64,000 bases of DNA from Ferdinandcohnia sp036962705 (GTDB lineage: Bacteria; Bacillota; Bacilli; Bacillales; Bacillaceae_L), in assembly GCF_036962705.1 (NCBI RefSeq), contig NZ_JBALOQ010000004.1, positions 1 to 64,000 on the forward strand, in the 5' to 3' direction. The position numbers were made by a program, and so were the translations under genes. This document shows, one piece after another, positions 31,733-40,656 of this stretch. Below the pieces are notes generated by a model that did no database searches, had not been told where the DNA came from, and saw only the letters and a program-made list of their open reading frames with translations. How positions within the stretch are numbered: the first letter of the stretch is position 1; each line of letters starts with the position of its first letter.

Positions 31733-31938
31733 TATCAAATGCGCCTTGGCGTATTTGCGCCCGATTTTTTTAGGCTCACACGAGGTGGGTCACATAGACG
31801 TTGCCACAGGATGTGGCGTTCTTAGTCTTTGAACCTATGACTCGAAAAATTTCCTTTGAAAAATCGTGGCATCCGCCGGAGGCTTTAACTTTAAACAGCA
31901 AAAATATGGATTTCTGCTGTTTAAAGTTAACCTGACAC
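31733..31938. repeat. Dispersed structured repeat (copy 2)
   Basis: It opens with ATCAAATGCGCCTTGGCGTATTTGCG and runs through the GCTCACACGAGGTGGGTC and CATAGACGTTGCCAC-AGGA-TGTGGCG...GTCTTTG hairpins, then ATCGTGGCATCCGCCGGAGG. It closes with ACTTTAAACAGCA...TGCTGTTTAAAGT. It lies in the gap between the HD gene start and the ABC ATPase end. The same order of blocks occurs at 33350-33545, and the outer blocks at 42558-42690. Confidence 0.85.
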
Positions 31939-31951
31939 ACCTCGTGCCAGG

Positions 31952-32674
31952 TTAAAGTACTTTACTTAAAAATGCTTTTGTACGATCATGCTGAGGGTTT
32001 TCGAACAGTTCTTTTGGCTTGTTTTCCTCAACGATATAGCCGTCGTCCATAAATAGAACACGGTCACCAACTTCACGAGCAAAGCCCATTTCATGAGTCA
32101 CGACAACCATGGTCATCCCCTCTCGCGCCAACTGCTTCATAACCTCTAAAACCTCTCCAACCATTTCAGGGTCAAGTGCAGAGGTTGGTTCATCAAACAG
32201 CATAATTTTCGGTTCCATCGCGAGTGCTCTTGCAATCGCCACCCGCTGTTTTTGACCGCCTGACAATGAATCCGGATAGGCATCCGCTTTTTCAGCAAGT
32301 CCTACCTTTTTCAAAAGCTCCATCCCTTTATTATACGCTTTTTCTTTGGAAAACTTTTTAACCTTTAAGGGAGAAAGCATAATGTTTTCCATCACGGTTT
32401 TGTGTGGGAAAAGATTGAACTGCTGAAAAACCATTCCTACATCTGTTCTGATTTGGTTAATATTTGTCTTTTTATCAGTAATATCGATTCCTTTAATATA
32501 AACATGCCCTTCATTAATCGTCTCTAATAAATTGATGCAGCGTAAAAATGTTGATTTTCCTGAGCCTGAAGGTCCAATTACCACAACAACCTCCTGGGGT
32601 TTGATATCGACTGAGATCCCTTTGAGGACCATATTTTTCCCAAACGATTTCTTAATATTGTCTACTTTAATCAT
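31952..32674 (-). CDS. Polar amino-acid ABC transporter ATPase (GlnQ type)
   Basis: This is the 240-aa ATPase subunit of a PAAT-family importer. Motifs are Walker A GPSGSGKST, Q-loop FQQFNLFPH, signature LSGGQKQRVAIARALA, Walker B IMLFDEPTSALDPE and switch VTHEMGFA. It overlaps the permease gene by four bases (ATGA), so the two are coupled. Substrate choice comes from the binding protein upstream. The glutamine/arginine/cystine importers are the nearest types, but the exact amino acid cannot be read. Confidence 0.93.
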   Translation of the reverse strand: MIKVDNIKKSFGKNMVLKGISVDIKPQEVVVVIGPSGSGKSTFLRCINLLETINEGHVYIKGIDITDKKTNINQIRTDVGMVFQQFNLFPHKTVMENIMLSPLKVKKFSKEKAYNKGMELLKKVGLAEKADAYPDSLSGGQKQRVAIARALAMEPKIMLFDEPTSALDPEMVGEVLEVMKQLAREGMTMVVVTHEMGFAREVGDRVLFMDDGYIVEENKPKELFENPQHDRTKAFLSKVL

Positions 32675-33327
32675 TCCGTTTTCAACCTCTTTTCTAGATA
32701 GTTAAGTAGGAGAGTTAAGGTAAGTGTAAGAATTAAATAGATGAAGGCAGCTGTTAGATATGGCTCCCATACTCTGGCATACTGCCCCATCATCATCCGA
32801 CCCCAATGCATTAATTCCGGAGTGGCTACTATTGATAAAAGGGATGAGTCTTTTATTAAAATAACGAATTCGTTTCCTAATGGAGGAATCATCCGTTTGA
32901 AGGCCTGTGGGATAATGATGTATCTCATGGCTTGTATATGTGTCATACCCAAAGAGCGTGCAGCTTCCATTTGTCCCCGGTCTAGGGACTGGATACCCGC
33001 TCTAAAAATCTCAGCAATGTATGCCGCTGCATTTAAGGTAAGTGCGATCACACCAGCTACAATACCATTTGTAGTTCCTAGAAACAGCGGAACGACCCCA
33101 AAGTGAACTAGGAAGATTTGGACAAGTAATGGCGTTCCTCGAAAGAAGGTAATGTAGCATACAAATGGAAACGCTAACCATTTGTTTCGAATCATTTTTC
33201 CTAGACCAATGAATAAACCTAGGATTGTCCCAAGTAGAATACCAGCTATTGATAATCCAATGGTAAGTAATGTCCCCTGCCAAAAAAAAGGAAGATAGTC
33301 AATGACAATCTCAAAATTAAAATTCAT
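32671..33327 (-). CDS. Polar amino-acid ABC transporter permease (GlnP/HisM type)
   Basis: This is a membrane permease of about 218 aa with five helices. It has the LTIGLSIAGILLGTILGLFIG entry segment, FVCYITFFRGTPLLVQI, and the EAA loop AARSLGMTHIQAMRYIIIPQA that contacts the ATPase. The start at 33327 (MNFNFEI) has GGGGG about seven bases upstream. A farther in-frame start at 33354 is unsupported. It lies between the binding protein, separated by a 265-bp repeat and terminator region, and the ATPase. Confidence 0.92.
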   Translation of the reverse strand: MNFNFEIVIDYLPFFWQGTLLTIGLSIAGILLGTILGLFIGLGKMIRNKWLAFPFVCYITFFRGTPLLVQIFLVHFGVVPLFLGTTNGIVAGVIALTLNAAAYIAEIFRAGIQSLDRGQMEAARSLGMTHIQAMRYIIIPQAFKRMIPPLGNEFVILIKDSSLLSIVATPELMHWGRMMMGQYARVWEPYLTAAFIYLILTLTLTLLLNYLEKRLKTE

Positions 33328-33349
33328 GCTGTGTCCCCCTGTTTTATTA

Positions 33350-33545
33350 ATCAAATGCGCATTGGCGTACTTGCGCCCAGATTTTTTAGGCCCACACGAG
33401 GTGGGTCACAAAGACGAAGACATTAGGACGTGGCGTTCTTAGTCTTTAATCCTACGAACGAAAAATTTCCTTTGAAAATCGCATGTCTCCGCCAGAGGCT
33501 TTAGTTTATTCAGTTGTGGTTCAAACCCCAACTGAATAAGTAAAA
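33350..33545. repeat. Dispersed structured repeat (copy 3)
   Basis: It has the same block order as at 31733: ATCAAATGCGCATTGGCGTA, GGCCCACACGAGGTGGGTC, AAAGACGAAGACATTAGGACGTGG...GTCTTT (here the inner stem is changed), CATGTCTCCGCCAGAGGC, and a closing hairpin TTATTCAGTTG...CAACTGAATAA. It is inserted between the binding-protein and permease genes of one transporter operon. Confidence 0.85.
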
Positions 33546-33546
33546 G

Positions 33547-33590
33547 GCAAAAATTGCGTAACACGTTGTTGTCGTTACGCAATTTTGCTT
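33547..33590 (-). terminator. Terminator or attenuator after the binding-protein gene
   Basis: GCAAAATTGCGTAACGAC and GTGTTACGCAATTTTTGC make a stem of about 17 bp right after the binding-protein stop. In such operons a partial terminator here lets the binding protein be made in excess over the permease and ATPase. Confidence 0.75.
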
Positions 33591-33593
33591 TTC

Positions 33594-34424
33594 TTATTTT
33601 GAAGCCTCTTGTTCTGCTTTAAGTGCTTCTAAATCTGGCTCCGCACCAAACCATTCTTTATAAATTTCTGTGTATTTTCCACTTTCAATAATGGCTTCAA
33701 TCGCCGTATCAAAGTCGGCTATTAAGTCTTCGCTGCCTTTAGGGAACATCATTCCATAGAACTCTGCGTCAAACGTATCTTTGTCTCCAACAACCTTAAG
33801 CTTTTTGTCTGGATTTTGCGCTGCATAGTATTCAATAACACCGTTATCCGCTACAACTGCTTCCGCACCACCGCTCACAAGTTCAAGGATTGCTAGGTTG
33901 TTATTTTCAAACGCTTTAATATCTGGATGCTTTTCGCCAAGCACCTTCTCAACCGCAAAATGTCCCGTTGTGGAAGCTTGAACCGCTACTTTTTTCCCTT
34001 TTAAGTCATCTGCAGTTTGAATATTGCTGTCTTCTGGCATCATAATTTTGTTAATAGATAGAAAGAATGGAATGGTGAATAGATATTCCTTCAGACGGTC
34101 CTCCGTAATCGAAATAGATGAAATCGCCAAATCATAAGATCCTTTGTTTAATTCAACGAAAATTGGATCCCAACCAGTATGTTTAATATCCAGTTCGTAG
34201 CCTGCTTCCTCAGCTACAGCATTAATGACATCAATTTCAAATCCAACGATTTTGTCACCCTCCGTGAATTCGAATGGTGCATATGCTGCATCTGTCATGA
34301 CCTTAAGTGTCTTTTTGCCTGCTTCTCCCTCTTTTCCGTCGCCTGTCCCGCTCGTATCGCTAGTTCCACAGGCTGCTAAGAATAGAAAAACAAGAAGGAT
34401 TGAAAAAACAGTTAATTTCCTCAC
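33594..34424 (-). CDS. Amino-acid ABC transporter substrate-binding lipoprotein
   Basis: This is a 276-aa lipoprotein with an N-terminal signal ending in a lipobox (FLAAC, Cys about 19), a short Ser/Gly/Glu linker, then a family 3 solute-binding domain. That domain has LKVMTDAAYAPFEF, GFEIDVINAVAEEAG, the SISITEDRLKEYLFTIPFF hinge and VEAVVADNG-like AEAVVADNGVIEYY. It sits outside the membrane and hands a polar amino acid to the permease and ATPase genes downstream. The ligand is not readable. Confidence 0.92.
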   Translation of the reverse strand: MRKLTVFSILLVFLFLAACGTSDTSGTGDGKEGEAGKKTLKVMTDAAYAPFEFTEGDKIVGFEIDVINAVAEEAGYELDIKHTGWDPIFVELNKGSYDLAISSISITEDRLKEYLFTIPFFLSINKIMMPEDSNIQTADDLKGKKVAVQASTTGHFAVEKVLGEKHPDIKAFENNNLAILELVSGGAEAVVADNGVIEYYAAQNPDKKLKVVGDKDTFDAEFYGMMFPKGSEDLIADFDTAIEAIIESGKYTEIYKEWFGAEPDLEALKAEQEASK

Positions 34425-34669
34425 ATATGTAACCCCTTTCTATTTTTATAAAATTTGAACAATTCATTTTTTACTATATTAGCACATTGATAGGCTAAAA
34501 GAAACATTGAATTGACAATTCCCAACTATATGTGCATTACTCCTTACATTTTATGAAACCTAAATAGAACAATAGAACCAAACCATTCGACAAGAATCGG
34601 GTGATGACAGGGAATAAAATTTCGAATATATTTAGAATAGTGGGTATTTTCGGGAAGGAAGGTGTTTTT

Positions 34670-35587
34670 GTGGGGGTTGTGAAGGAGTTTGGAAAGATCT
34701 TAGCCATCTATTTGTGTGTGTTCTTGTGTGTGATTTTATTTGTTCTTTTCCCTCGCGAACCTAGTATTGATTTTGAAGGTAGGGCGATGACAGTTGAGTA
34801 TTCCTATCATTTTAATTTGAAAGAATATGCTACAAATGTTGTTACTTTTTTAAAGAATGCATATGAGAATAAAAGTCTTGGAGGCACCAAGTTTGCCACT
34901 TTATCAGCAGAAGATGAAATCGCAAAATTCTTTCCAAGAAGTCTCAAGATTATCTTGATCGGATATATTTTTAGCATTGTGTTCGGGGTATTAAAGGGGA
35001 TACTTGATTACCGGTTTACGAATACGAAAAAGAGCATTTTTGGAAGCGGCGCTACCTGGTTCTTCTCAGGAGTACCTGACTTTTTTATTATCATCTGTTT
35101 AAGCTACTTTCTACTACTATATGTTCCTGATTTTAGCATCATGGGCACTGAAGCCTGGTGGAAGTTTATCGCTCCTAGTATTCTTGTATCGATTGCGCCG
35201 ATGCTGTATGTCGCGAGGATTACCTCGGTTTCCCTGCTCACTCAGGATCGCGAACCATATATTCAGGTAGCATTCGCTAAAGGGTTTACAAAAAACAAAG
35301 TCCTACTCAACCACATGATGAGATCATGCTTTATCACGGTTTCAAGCCATCTACAATCGATTATGGTGTTTGTCCTATCAAATTTATTGGTTGTCGAATA
35401 TTTACTAGGTTACCAGGGAGCTGCTTATCGATTGTTTTCAGCAATTGGATATACAAATTTTATCCCCCCAGGTGGCGGGGCCGATGAACGGGGGTTAATC
35501 ATTGGGATTTGTATAAGCTTTCTAATGCTAGTAATGGTGGCTCATATTATTAGTCAAGTCATCAAACTGAGATTAGATCCAAAATAA
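34670..35587 (+). CDS. Peptide/nickel-type ABC permease, DppB/OppB family
   Basis: This is a membrane permease of about 305 aa. It has an N-terminal helix, a large extracytoplasmic loop (residues about 30-95), then five helices with the inner-membrane EAA-like loop YIQVAFAKGFTKNKVLLNHMMR that contacts an ATPase. GTG 34670 with AAGGAAGGTG five bases upstream looks best. An open frame reaches back to 34601 without a good site. It forms a pair with the next gene (16-bp gap). No oligopeptide-binding protein or ATPase gene is in the neighbourhood, so these parts must be supplied from elsewhere or the set has been reduced. Confidence 0.82.
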   Translation: MGVVKEFGKILAIYLCVFLCVILFVLFPREPSIDFEGRAMTVEYSYHFNLKEYATNVVTFLKNAYENKSLGGTKFATLSAEDEIAKFFPRSLKIILIGYIFSIVFGVLKGILDYRFTNTKKSIFGSGATWFFSGVPDFFIIICLSYFLLLYVPDFSIMGTEAWWKFIAPSILVSIAPMLYVARITSVSLLTQDREPYIQVAFAKGFTKNKVLLNHMMRSCFITVSSHLQSIMVFVLSNLLVVEYLLGYQGAAYRLFSAIGYTNFIPPGGGADERGLIIGICISFLMLVMVAHIISQVIKLRLDPK

Positions 35588-35602
35588 GGGGGTGTCTGTA
35601 GG

Positions 35603-36499
35603 TTGAATCGAAATTGGTTTTTAATCATTGGCCTAATTATGCTAGGTATCCTAGTTCTTTTAACGTTTGTAGGGCCACATTTACCATATGTAAAAGAAGG
35701 TATTGAAGAGGGTAGAATTCGTTTCATCGATGGTGGGAAGGATTTACTTAAAGCACCATTTACCCCTGGGCAGCAGCCTCCTTTTGGATCAGACCATGAA
35801 GGAAGAGACTTGTTGAGTGTTTTAATTGTCGGCGCAAAGGACACACTGAAAGTCATTTTAGGGATTGTCGTCCTCCGCTATTCTGTTGCGATACCGCTTG
35901 GATTACTCGCTACAAGAAAAAACAATCCGTTTTCCTGGATTGTTACAACCTGGAATAATGTCTTTTCTAGTATTCCAATAATTTTTTCTGCATTGCTTTT
36001 GTTGGCCATCCCAGCACTTGTTATGAACGAAAATCGATTATGGTGGTCGATTTTACTTTTAGCATTAATTGAGGTTGGAAAAGTAAGTCATATCATTCGT
36101 GAGGAAACCCAAAGAATTGTGAGGAAGCCCTATATTGAGGCCGGAATCACAGTTGGAATCTCCCCACTCCGTCTTGCTTTAGGCAATATTTTACCGAATA
36201 CATATCCAGCAATTATGGTCAATTTCTTTATTGATATCGGAAGAACCTGTCTCCTAATTGCACAGCTTGGCATTTTTGGCGTATTCCTTTCTCAAGTGTT
36301 TGTTCAAACAAATTATGGAGTTGGGGAAATGATTAACACAAGTCTAAATTGGCCAACATTGCTCGGGCAAGCGAGAAAAGATATGGTCAGTTCGATTTGG
36401 ATCCCATTTTGGACATGTATTGCAATCTCTTTTACGATGTTTACTTTTACGATTTTAGGGGAAGGCTTGAGAAGGTATTTTGACCGAAAGACAGCCTGA
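35603..36499 (+). CDS. Peptide/nickel-type ABC permease, DppC/OppC family
   Basis: This is a 298-aa permease with an N-terminal helix, then the OppC hallmark PPFGSDHEGRDLLSVLIVGAKDTL (residues about 58-81). Five further helices follow, with the coupling loop YIEAGITVGISPLRLALGNILPN. It starts with TTG behind AAGGGGGTG. It partners the DppB-like protein encoded just upstream. The transported compound (peptide, nickel or other) cannot be determined without the missing binding protein. Confidence 0.85.
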   Translation: MNRNWFLIIGLIMLGILVLLTFVGPHLPYVKEGIEEGRIRFIDGGKDLLKAPFTPGQQPPFGSDHEGRDLLSVLIVGAKDTLKVILGIVVLRYSVAIPLGLLATRKNNPFSWIVTTWNNVFSSIPIIFSALLLLAIPALVMNENRLWWSILLLALIEVGKVSHIIREETQRIVRKPYIEAGITVGISPLRLALGNILPNTYPAIMVNFFIDIGRTCLLIAQLGIFGVFLSQVFVQTNYGVGEMINTSLNWPTLLGQARKDMVSSIWIPFWTCIAISFTMFTFTILGEGLRRYFDRKTA

Positions 36500-36576
36500 G
36501 TTGAGTTGAGTGTTAATCCCTGTTAAAGTGTATAGTAAATGTTTGAACATTTGTTTATATAGAAAGGAGCTTGTAA

Positions 36577-36921
36577 ATGACTACATCAAATAATGAATTA
36601 CCAGCTAAAACATGTTCGATTGACCGTCTTATTACAATGGAGTCGGACATAAAGAAGGTTCTCGAAGGTAAAAAAACGGCGACACGCAGAAATGGTAGAT
36701 ATGCCGATGTTGGAGAAATTATGACGCTTGAAGGTCAATCATATAAAATTGACCGTGTATATGAGCAGTCCCTTGGCGAACTTACAGATGAAGATGCGAA
36801 AAGAGAAGGCTTCAATTCAGTTGATGAATATAAAGAGTCGATTCTTTCTTACCATCCAGGAATGCCTTGGCTCCCTCAAATGAAAGTATGGGTCCATGAA
36901 TTTAGTAAAGTAGACGAATAA
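36577..36921 (+). CDS. ASCH-domain-like protein
   Basis: This is a small soluble protein of 114 aa with the ASCH/PUA-like pattern. It contains SDIKKVLEGKKTATRRNGRYADVGEIMTL, where the K-T-x-T-R-R turn is the conserved ASCH signature, then a strand pair and helix (DEDAKREGFNSVDEYKESI). ASCH domains are thought to bind RNA or nucleosides. YqfB of E. coli is an amidohydrolase on acetylcytidine. The function here is unproven. AAAGGAG lies eight bases before the ATG, and a strong terminator follows. Confidence 0.75.
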   Translation: MTTSNNELPAKTCSIDRLITMESDIKKVLEGKKTATRRNGRYADVGEIMTLEGQSYKIDRVYEQSLGELTDEDAKREGFNSVDEYKESILSYHPGMPWLPQMKVWVHEFSKVDE

Positions 36922-36924
36922 CAT

Positions 36925-36962
36925 AAAAGCCCTTGTCATGAATGAGAATGACAAGGGCTTTT
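36925..36962. terminator. Bidirectional terminator
   Basis: AAAAGCCCTTGTCAT and ATGACAAGGGCTTTTT form a 15-bp stem between convergent genes, with T runs on both strands. Confidence 0.9.
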
Positions 36963-36966
36963 TCGT

Positions 36967-37392
36967 CTATTTATGGCTTGTTTTTTCAACAAGTGCCTGC
37001 TCATTAATCGCTCGCGTTTCTGGTGCTACGGTCTTTATTTTTGTGATGAAGTAGTAGTATTTATAAATAACTACCACGACTAAAAGTAGTTTTACGGCGA
37101 TGCTGTCTAAAATAATAAATGGGACTGCTATCATCGCATCTGCGGTTAGTAGAATCGTTAGCTTTTGTCTTAGCGTCATTTCACGACGCTTCACGAAGCC
37201 TTCTAAATGCTTTTTATATAAACTTGTACTTCTAAACCAACGATCAAAACGGGCTGATCCTTTTACAAAAAAGAAGGAAGCAAGCAGTAATAGGGGCGTA
37301 GTTGGGATGATCGGCAGCACAATTCCTACGACTCCAAGCCCTAAGAAAAGGAAACCTAAGACAATATATAAAAATTTCGTGATCCTTTTCAC
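36967..37392 (-). CDS. DUF454 (YbaN-family) inner membrane protein
   Basis: This is a membrane protein of about 141 aa. It has an N-terminal helix pair with the family hallmark GLGVVGIVLPIIPTTPLLLLASFFFVKGSARFDRWF, then RREMTLRQKLTILL and a third/fourth helix pair. DUF454 has no established function. GTG 37392 (VKRITKF) has AAAGGGGG eight bases upstream and is preferred to the ATG at 37416. It is monocistronic, convergent with the ASCH gene. Confidence 0.85.
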   Translation of the reverse strand: MKRITKFLYIVLGFLFLGLGVVGIVLPIIPTTPLLLLASFFFVKGSARFDRWFRSTSLYKKHLEGFVKRREMTLRQKLTILLTADAMIAVPFIILDSIAVKLLLVVVVIYKYYYFITKIKTVAPETRAINEQALVEKTSHK

Positions 37393-37577
37393 AAAATTGC
37401 CCCCTTTCAATAACATTCTAAATCCCTTTTACTATTATATCACTAATTTCTCACTGGAAAACTAATGTCACAAAATAGTAAGATAATGAAGAAGTAATTG
37501 TGAGGTACATCACTTATTTTTTTTATTATAGTGCTATCATAATAGTAGAGTATGTTGTGAATGGGGGTTTCCATCAA

Positions 37578-38033
37578 GTGGATTTTGTTTATCAAGTACT
37601 TGTTTTCATACATATTTTTTCAGCCATCCTTGGCTTGGGACCTGGCTTTATTTTAACAACAGTAGGGAAGTCAGCAGATACGATGACAGAGCTACGGCAT
37701 TCGTACGCAATCAGACAAAGACTTCATTTATTTGTCATGATTGGTGGTATCCTTCTGCTAGTGACCGGCCTTTTAATGGGAGCGATTAATCCGTATTTAT
37801 TTAAAATGGGCTGGTATGTTACAAGCTTGCTGCTTTTTCTTGTTTCGTTAGCGATGGGACCATTTGCTCTTAAACCTAAATCAAAGCCTGTAAAAGCATT
37901 ATTAGAATCACATCAAGGTGATGACATTCCTGAAGAATACTATCCTTTGGCGAAGGCTCTTTTTAGAGTTGAGCATATCGAGAATACAATCTTTTTGATT
38001 GTCATTACGTTAATGATTTTGAAGCCATTTTAA
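37578..38033 (+). CDS. DUF2269-like membrane protein
   Basis: This is a membrane protein of about 151 aa with four helices. It reads VYQVLVFIHIFSAILGLGPGFILTTVGKSADTM, a basic loop, then RLHLFVMIGGILLLVTGLLMG and two further helices. The His residues within helices 1, 2 and the C-terminal RVEHIENT give a pattern seen in small b-type cytochrome-like or copper-D-like families, but no cofactor site is proven. GTG 37578 has GGGGG ten bases upstream. The open frame extends to 37500 without a site. It is single and convergent with the next gene. Confidence 0.65.
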   Translation: MDFVYQVLVFIHIFSAILGLGPGFILTTVGKSADTMTELRHSYAIRQRLHLFVMIGGILLLVTGLLMGAINPYLFKMGWYVTSLLLFLVSLAMGPFALKPKSKPVKALLESHQGDDIPEEYYPLAKALFRVEHIENTIFLIVITLMILKPF

Positions 38034-38048
38034 TACCATTTTATTAAC

Positions 38049-38082
38049 AAGATCCCCATCCATTCATTGGTGGGGATTTTCT
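38049..38082. terminator. Bidirectional terminator
   Basis: GATCCCCA and TGGGGATTTTC pair across a 12-base loop between two convergent genes, overlapping the end of the minus-strand gene. Confidence 0.7.
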
Positions 38083-38342
38083 TCGATTGTTTGTTTCTTT
38101 TTGAATGGGAATACGATTTCTTGTGTGAGTAGGCTTACTAAGATAACAATTCCGACAAGTAAGGATGAGAAGATCCAAAAGTTGATGCCGAATCCGACGA
38201 TCTTGTAGGCACCTTCATAGTAATTTACTTCCGGGCGATTGATATTGGATGATACGATTGCTGCTGTGATGTGTTTTGTAGCATACAAAAAAGCAGATAC
38301 CGCGATGAAAAAGCAACCAACAAATGCCTTGATTTGCTGCAT
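38064..38342 (-). CDS. Small two-helix membrane protein
   Basis: This is a 92-aa protein with two helices (residues about 5-30 and 50-75) joined by a polar loop with NINRPEVNYYEG and ending in a Lys/Glu-rich tail. No family is recognised. AGAGGGG lies about seven bases before the ATG. It is alone on its strand before a repeat array. Confidence 0.55.
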   Translation of the reverse strand: MQQIKAFVGCFFIAVSAFLYATKHITAAIVSSNINRPEVNYYEGAYKIVGFGINFWIFSSLLVGIVILVSLLTQEIVFPFKKKQTIEENPHQ

Positions 38343-38510
38343 TTTACCCCTCTTCTCTATTTACACTTTTGTTCATCGTATCATGATTCCAAATGATGGG
38401 ACATATTACTTTTTACCTAGATTATTGGGACAAAGAAGGTTTATAAAGTTTAGGACCTGGTCCGAATCATGGGATTACTTAAACTCGACTTAAGGTGCGA
38501 GGAAACTGCT

Positions 38511-38840
38511 CCAAATCCTCTTCATTATGTTAATGAAGTGGAAATGATGCGTAGAAACGGTTCCAAACCCTCTTCATCGTGTCAATGAAGGGGAATTGAT
38601 ACGTGGAAAACTTTCCAAATCCTCTTCATCGCGTCAATGAAGGAGAATTGATGTGTGGAAACCATTCCAAATCCTCTTCATCGTGTAAATGAAGAAGAAA
38701 TGATGCGCGGAATCTATTCCAAATCCTCTTCATCGCGTCAATGAAGGAGAAATGATGCGCGGAATCTATTCCAAATCCTCTTCATCTCGTCAATGAAGGG
38801 GAATTAATGCGTGGAAAACGTTCCAAATCCTCTTCAATGA
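38511..38840. repeat. Tandem array B: 52-bp units
   Basis: Six full units and a partial seventh start at exact 52-bp steps (CCAAA at 38511, 38563, 38615, 38667, 38719, 38771, 38823). The unit pattern is CCAAATCCTCTTCATCGCGTC, then AATGAAGGAGAATTGATGCG, then TGGAAACCATT. CTTCAT and ATGAAG form a hairpin with a seven-base loop inside each unit. It is non-coding, between two minus-strand genes. Confidence 0.96.
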
Positions 38841-38950
38841 AAGGAAAAAGAACCGAGTTTGATTCATGTCAAAATCAAGTTCTCATTTGGACTCGACTAT
38901 GACGAAAAGTATGCCCAGTGTCCGAATCAACATATTTTTACCCCGAACCC

Positions 38951-38986
38951 AAAAACGCCGCATAAAGAATTTCTTCTTTATACGGC
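38951..38986 (-). terminator. Terminator of the CoA-transferase gene
   Basis: On the minus strand GCCGTATAAAGAA pairs with TTCTTTATGCGGC, followed by GTTTTTG, nine bases after the stop. Confidence 0.85.
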
Positions 38987-38994
38987 TATTATTT

Positions 38995-40506
38995 TTATGC
39001 TTCTACTAATTCTTTTTGTAGCATTGTTCCTGTTTGGACGAAGTTTGTATGCCAAGAGAATGCTTTTTCTAATACATGCGGTGTTTGGCCGCCTCTTGTT
39101 AGTGCTTCTTGGTAGTAGTCACGAAGCTGCTGTTTGTACATTGGATGTGCGCAATTCTCGATTAGTAATTCTACACGTTCTCTTGGTGCAAGTCCTCGTA
39201 GATCTGCATATCCTTGCTCTGTTACGATGACATCCACATCATGCTCTGTGTGATCCACATGGGATACGAATGGAACGATACTTGAAATGTTTCCACCTTT
39301 TGCAATGGATTTTGTAACGAAAATCGCAAGGCGTGCGTTTCGAGCAAAGTCTCCGGATCCACCAATTCCATTCATCATTTTTGTACCTGACACATGCGTT
39401 GAATTTACGTTCCCATATATATCTAACTCTAATGCTGTGTTAATTGAAATAAGTCCGAGACGACGAATGATTTCAGGGTGATTTGAAATCTCTTGTGGTC
39501 TCATGATCAAACGATCACGATACTGGTCAAAGTTCGTAAACACTTTTTTCATTTTTTCTTCTGATAGAGTGATTGAACAACAAGAAGCAAAGTTTACTTT
39601 TCCTGCGTCGATTAAGTCAAATACCGCATCCTGTAGTACCTCAGAGTAAACCTCTAAATCTGTAAACTCAGAATCAAGCATACCGTGAAGAACTGCGTTA
39701 GCTACAGAGCCGATACCCGATTGTAATGGTGCAAGCTTCTTAGATAAACGGCCAGCTTCAACTTCTTTACGTAAAAATGTTAGTAGATGCTGTGCCATGA
39801 TTTCGGTTTCTTCATCAGGTGATACGATTGTTGATGGAGAATCTGTTTGGTCTGTAAACACGATTCCCTTGATTTTTTCAACATCTACTTTAATTCCAGG
39901 TAGGCCAATTCTGTCATCTGCTTTTGTTAAAGGAATTGGCTCTCTTTCTCCCTGCTTTCCAGGTGCATATAAATCGTGAACTCCCTCAAGCTCTGCTGTT
40001 TGGGCGAGGTTGATTTCAACAATGATTGATTTTGCATGCTGAGCAAACGTTAAAGAATTCCCAATTGAAGTGGTCGGTATGATTAAACCATCCTCTTTAA
40101 TCGCAATCGCTTCTAATATTGCAACATCGACATCCATTACATTCGAGCGAATTAATTCTGATGTATGTGATAAGTGTTGGTCTACAAATAAGAAGTCCCC
40201 TTCATTAATTCCCTTTCTCATTGTTGGATCAGCTTGGAATGGTAAACGCTTACCTAAAATTCCTGCTTCTGCAAATAATTTATCAACATCAGAGCCTAAT
40301 GATGCTCCAGTATATACATTTACTTTTAAAGGTTCGTTCTCAGCGCGTTTTACAAGCGCAAATGGAACCGCTTTCACATCACCCGCACGTGTAAAGCCAC
40401 TAAGACCTAACGTCATTCCGTCCCCGATCCATTCTGCTGCTTCTTCCGGTGTTACAACACGGTCATGTAGACGGGTATCCTTAATGCGATCTAGTTTACT
40501 ATTCAT
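38995..40506 (-). CDS. Acetyl-CoA hydrolase / succinyl-CoA:acetate CoA-transferase family
   Basis: This is a class I CoA-transferase of 503 aa. It has MTLGLSGFTRAGDVKAVP, then VYTGASLG, LQSGIGSVANAVLHGMLD (the GIGxxANAV loop), a catalytic-glutamate region around YSEVLQDAVFDLID, and TKMMNGIGGSGDFARNA. Relatives move CoA between acetate and succinate or propionate, or hydrolyse acetyl-CoA, and those choices cannot be told apart here. The start at 40506 (MNSKLDR) has AAAGGGG upstream. A longer frame to 40593 is unsupported. The LytTR regulator gene lies directly upstream in the same direction and may control it. Confidence 0.88.
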   Translation of the reverse strand: MNSKLDRIKDTRLHDRVVTPEEAAEWIGDGMTLGLSGFTRAGDVKAVPFALVKRAENEPLKVNVYTGASLGSDVDKLFAEAGILGKRLPFQADPTMRKGINEGDFLFVDQHLSHTSELIRSNVMDVDVAILEAIAIKEDGLIIPTTSIGNSLTFAQHAKSIIVEINLAQTAELEGVHDLYAPGKQGEREPIPLTKADDRIGLPGIKVDVEKIKGIVFTDQTDSPSTIVSPDEETEIMAQHLLTFLRKEVEAGRLSKKLAPLQSGIGSVANAVLHGMLDSEFTDLEVYSEVLQDAVFDLIDAGKVNFASCCSITLSEEKMKKVFTNFDQYRDRLIMRPQEISNHPEIIRRLGLISINTALELDIYGNVNSTHVSGTKMMNGIGGSGDFARNARLAIFVTKSIAKGGNISSIVPFVSHVDHTEHDVDVIVTEQGYADLRGLAPRERVELLIENCAHPMYKQQLRDYYQEALTRGGQTPHVLEKAFSWHTNFVQTGTMLQKELVEA

Positions 40507-40609
40507 TTCTCCCATCCCCTTTATGAAATTGAATATTAAGATAATTTTACCTATATTCTCCATATAAAAAGGGATTTCTAGAGCAAAGAACAAAAATATT
40601 AGATAAAAA

Positions 40610-40650
40610 AGAAGAACAAACCTCTAAAGCAGAAGAATTGTTCTTTTTCT
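40610..40650 (-). terminator. Hairpin after the LytTR gene
   Basis: On the minus strand AAGAACAA and TTGTTCTT arms enclose a 16-base loop and are followed by CTTTTTT, seven bases after the regulator stop. Confidence 0.6.
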
Positions 40651-40656
40651 ATAAAA

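Noticed and set aside
38859..39230. A 123-codon gene on the plus strand
   Set aside because: It overlaps the terminator and 3' end of the well-supported CoA-transferase gene on the other strand, so it is an antisense shadow.
40070..40567. A 165-codon gene opposite the CoA-transferase start
   Set aside because: It lies fully antisense to a conserved gene, with no family features and no ribosome binding site.
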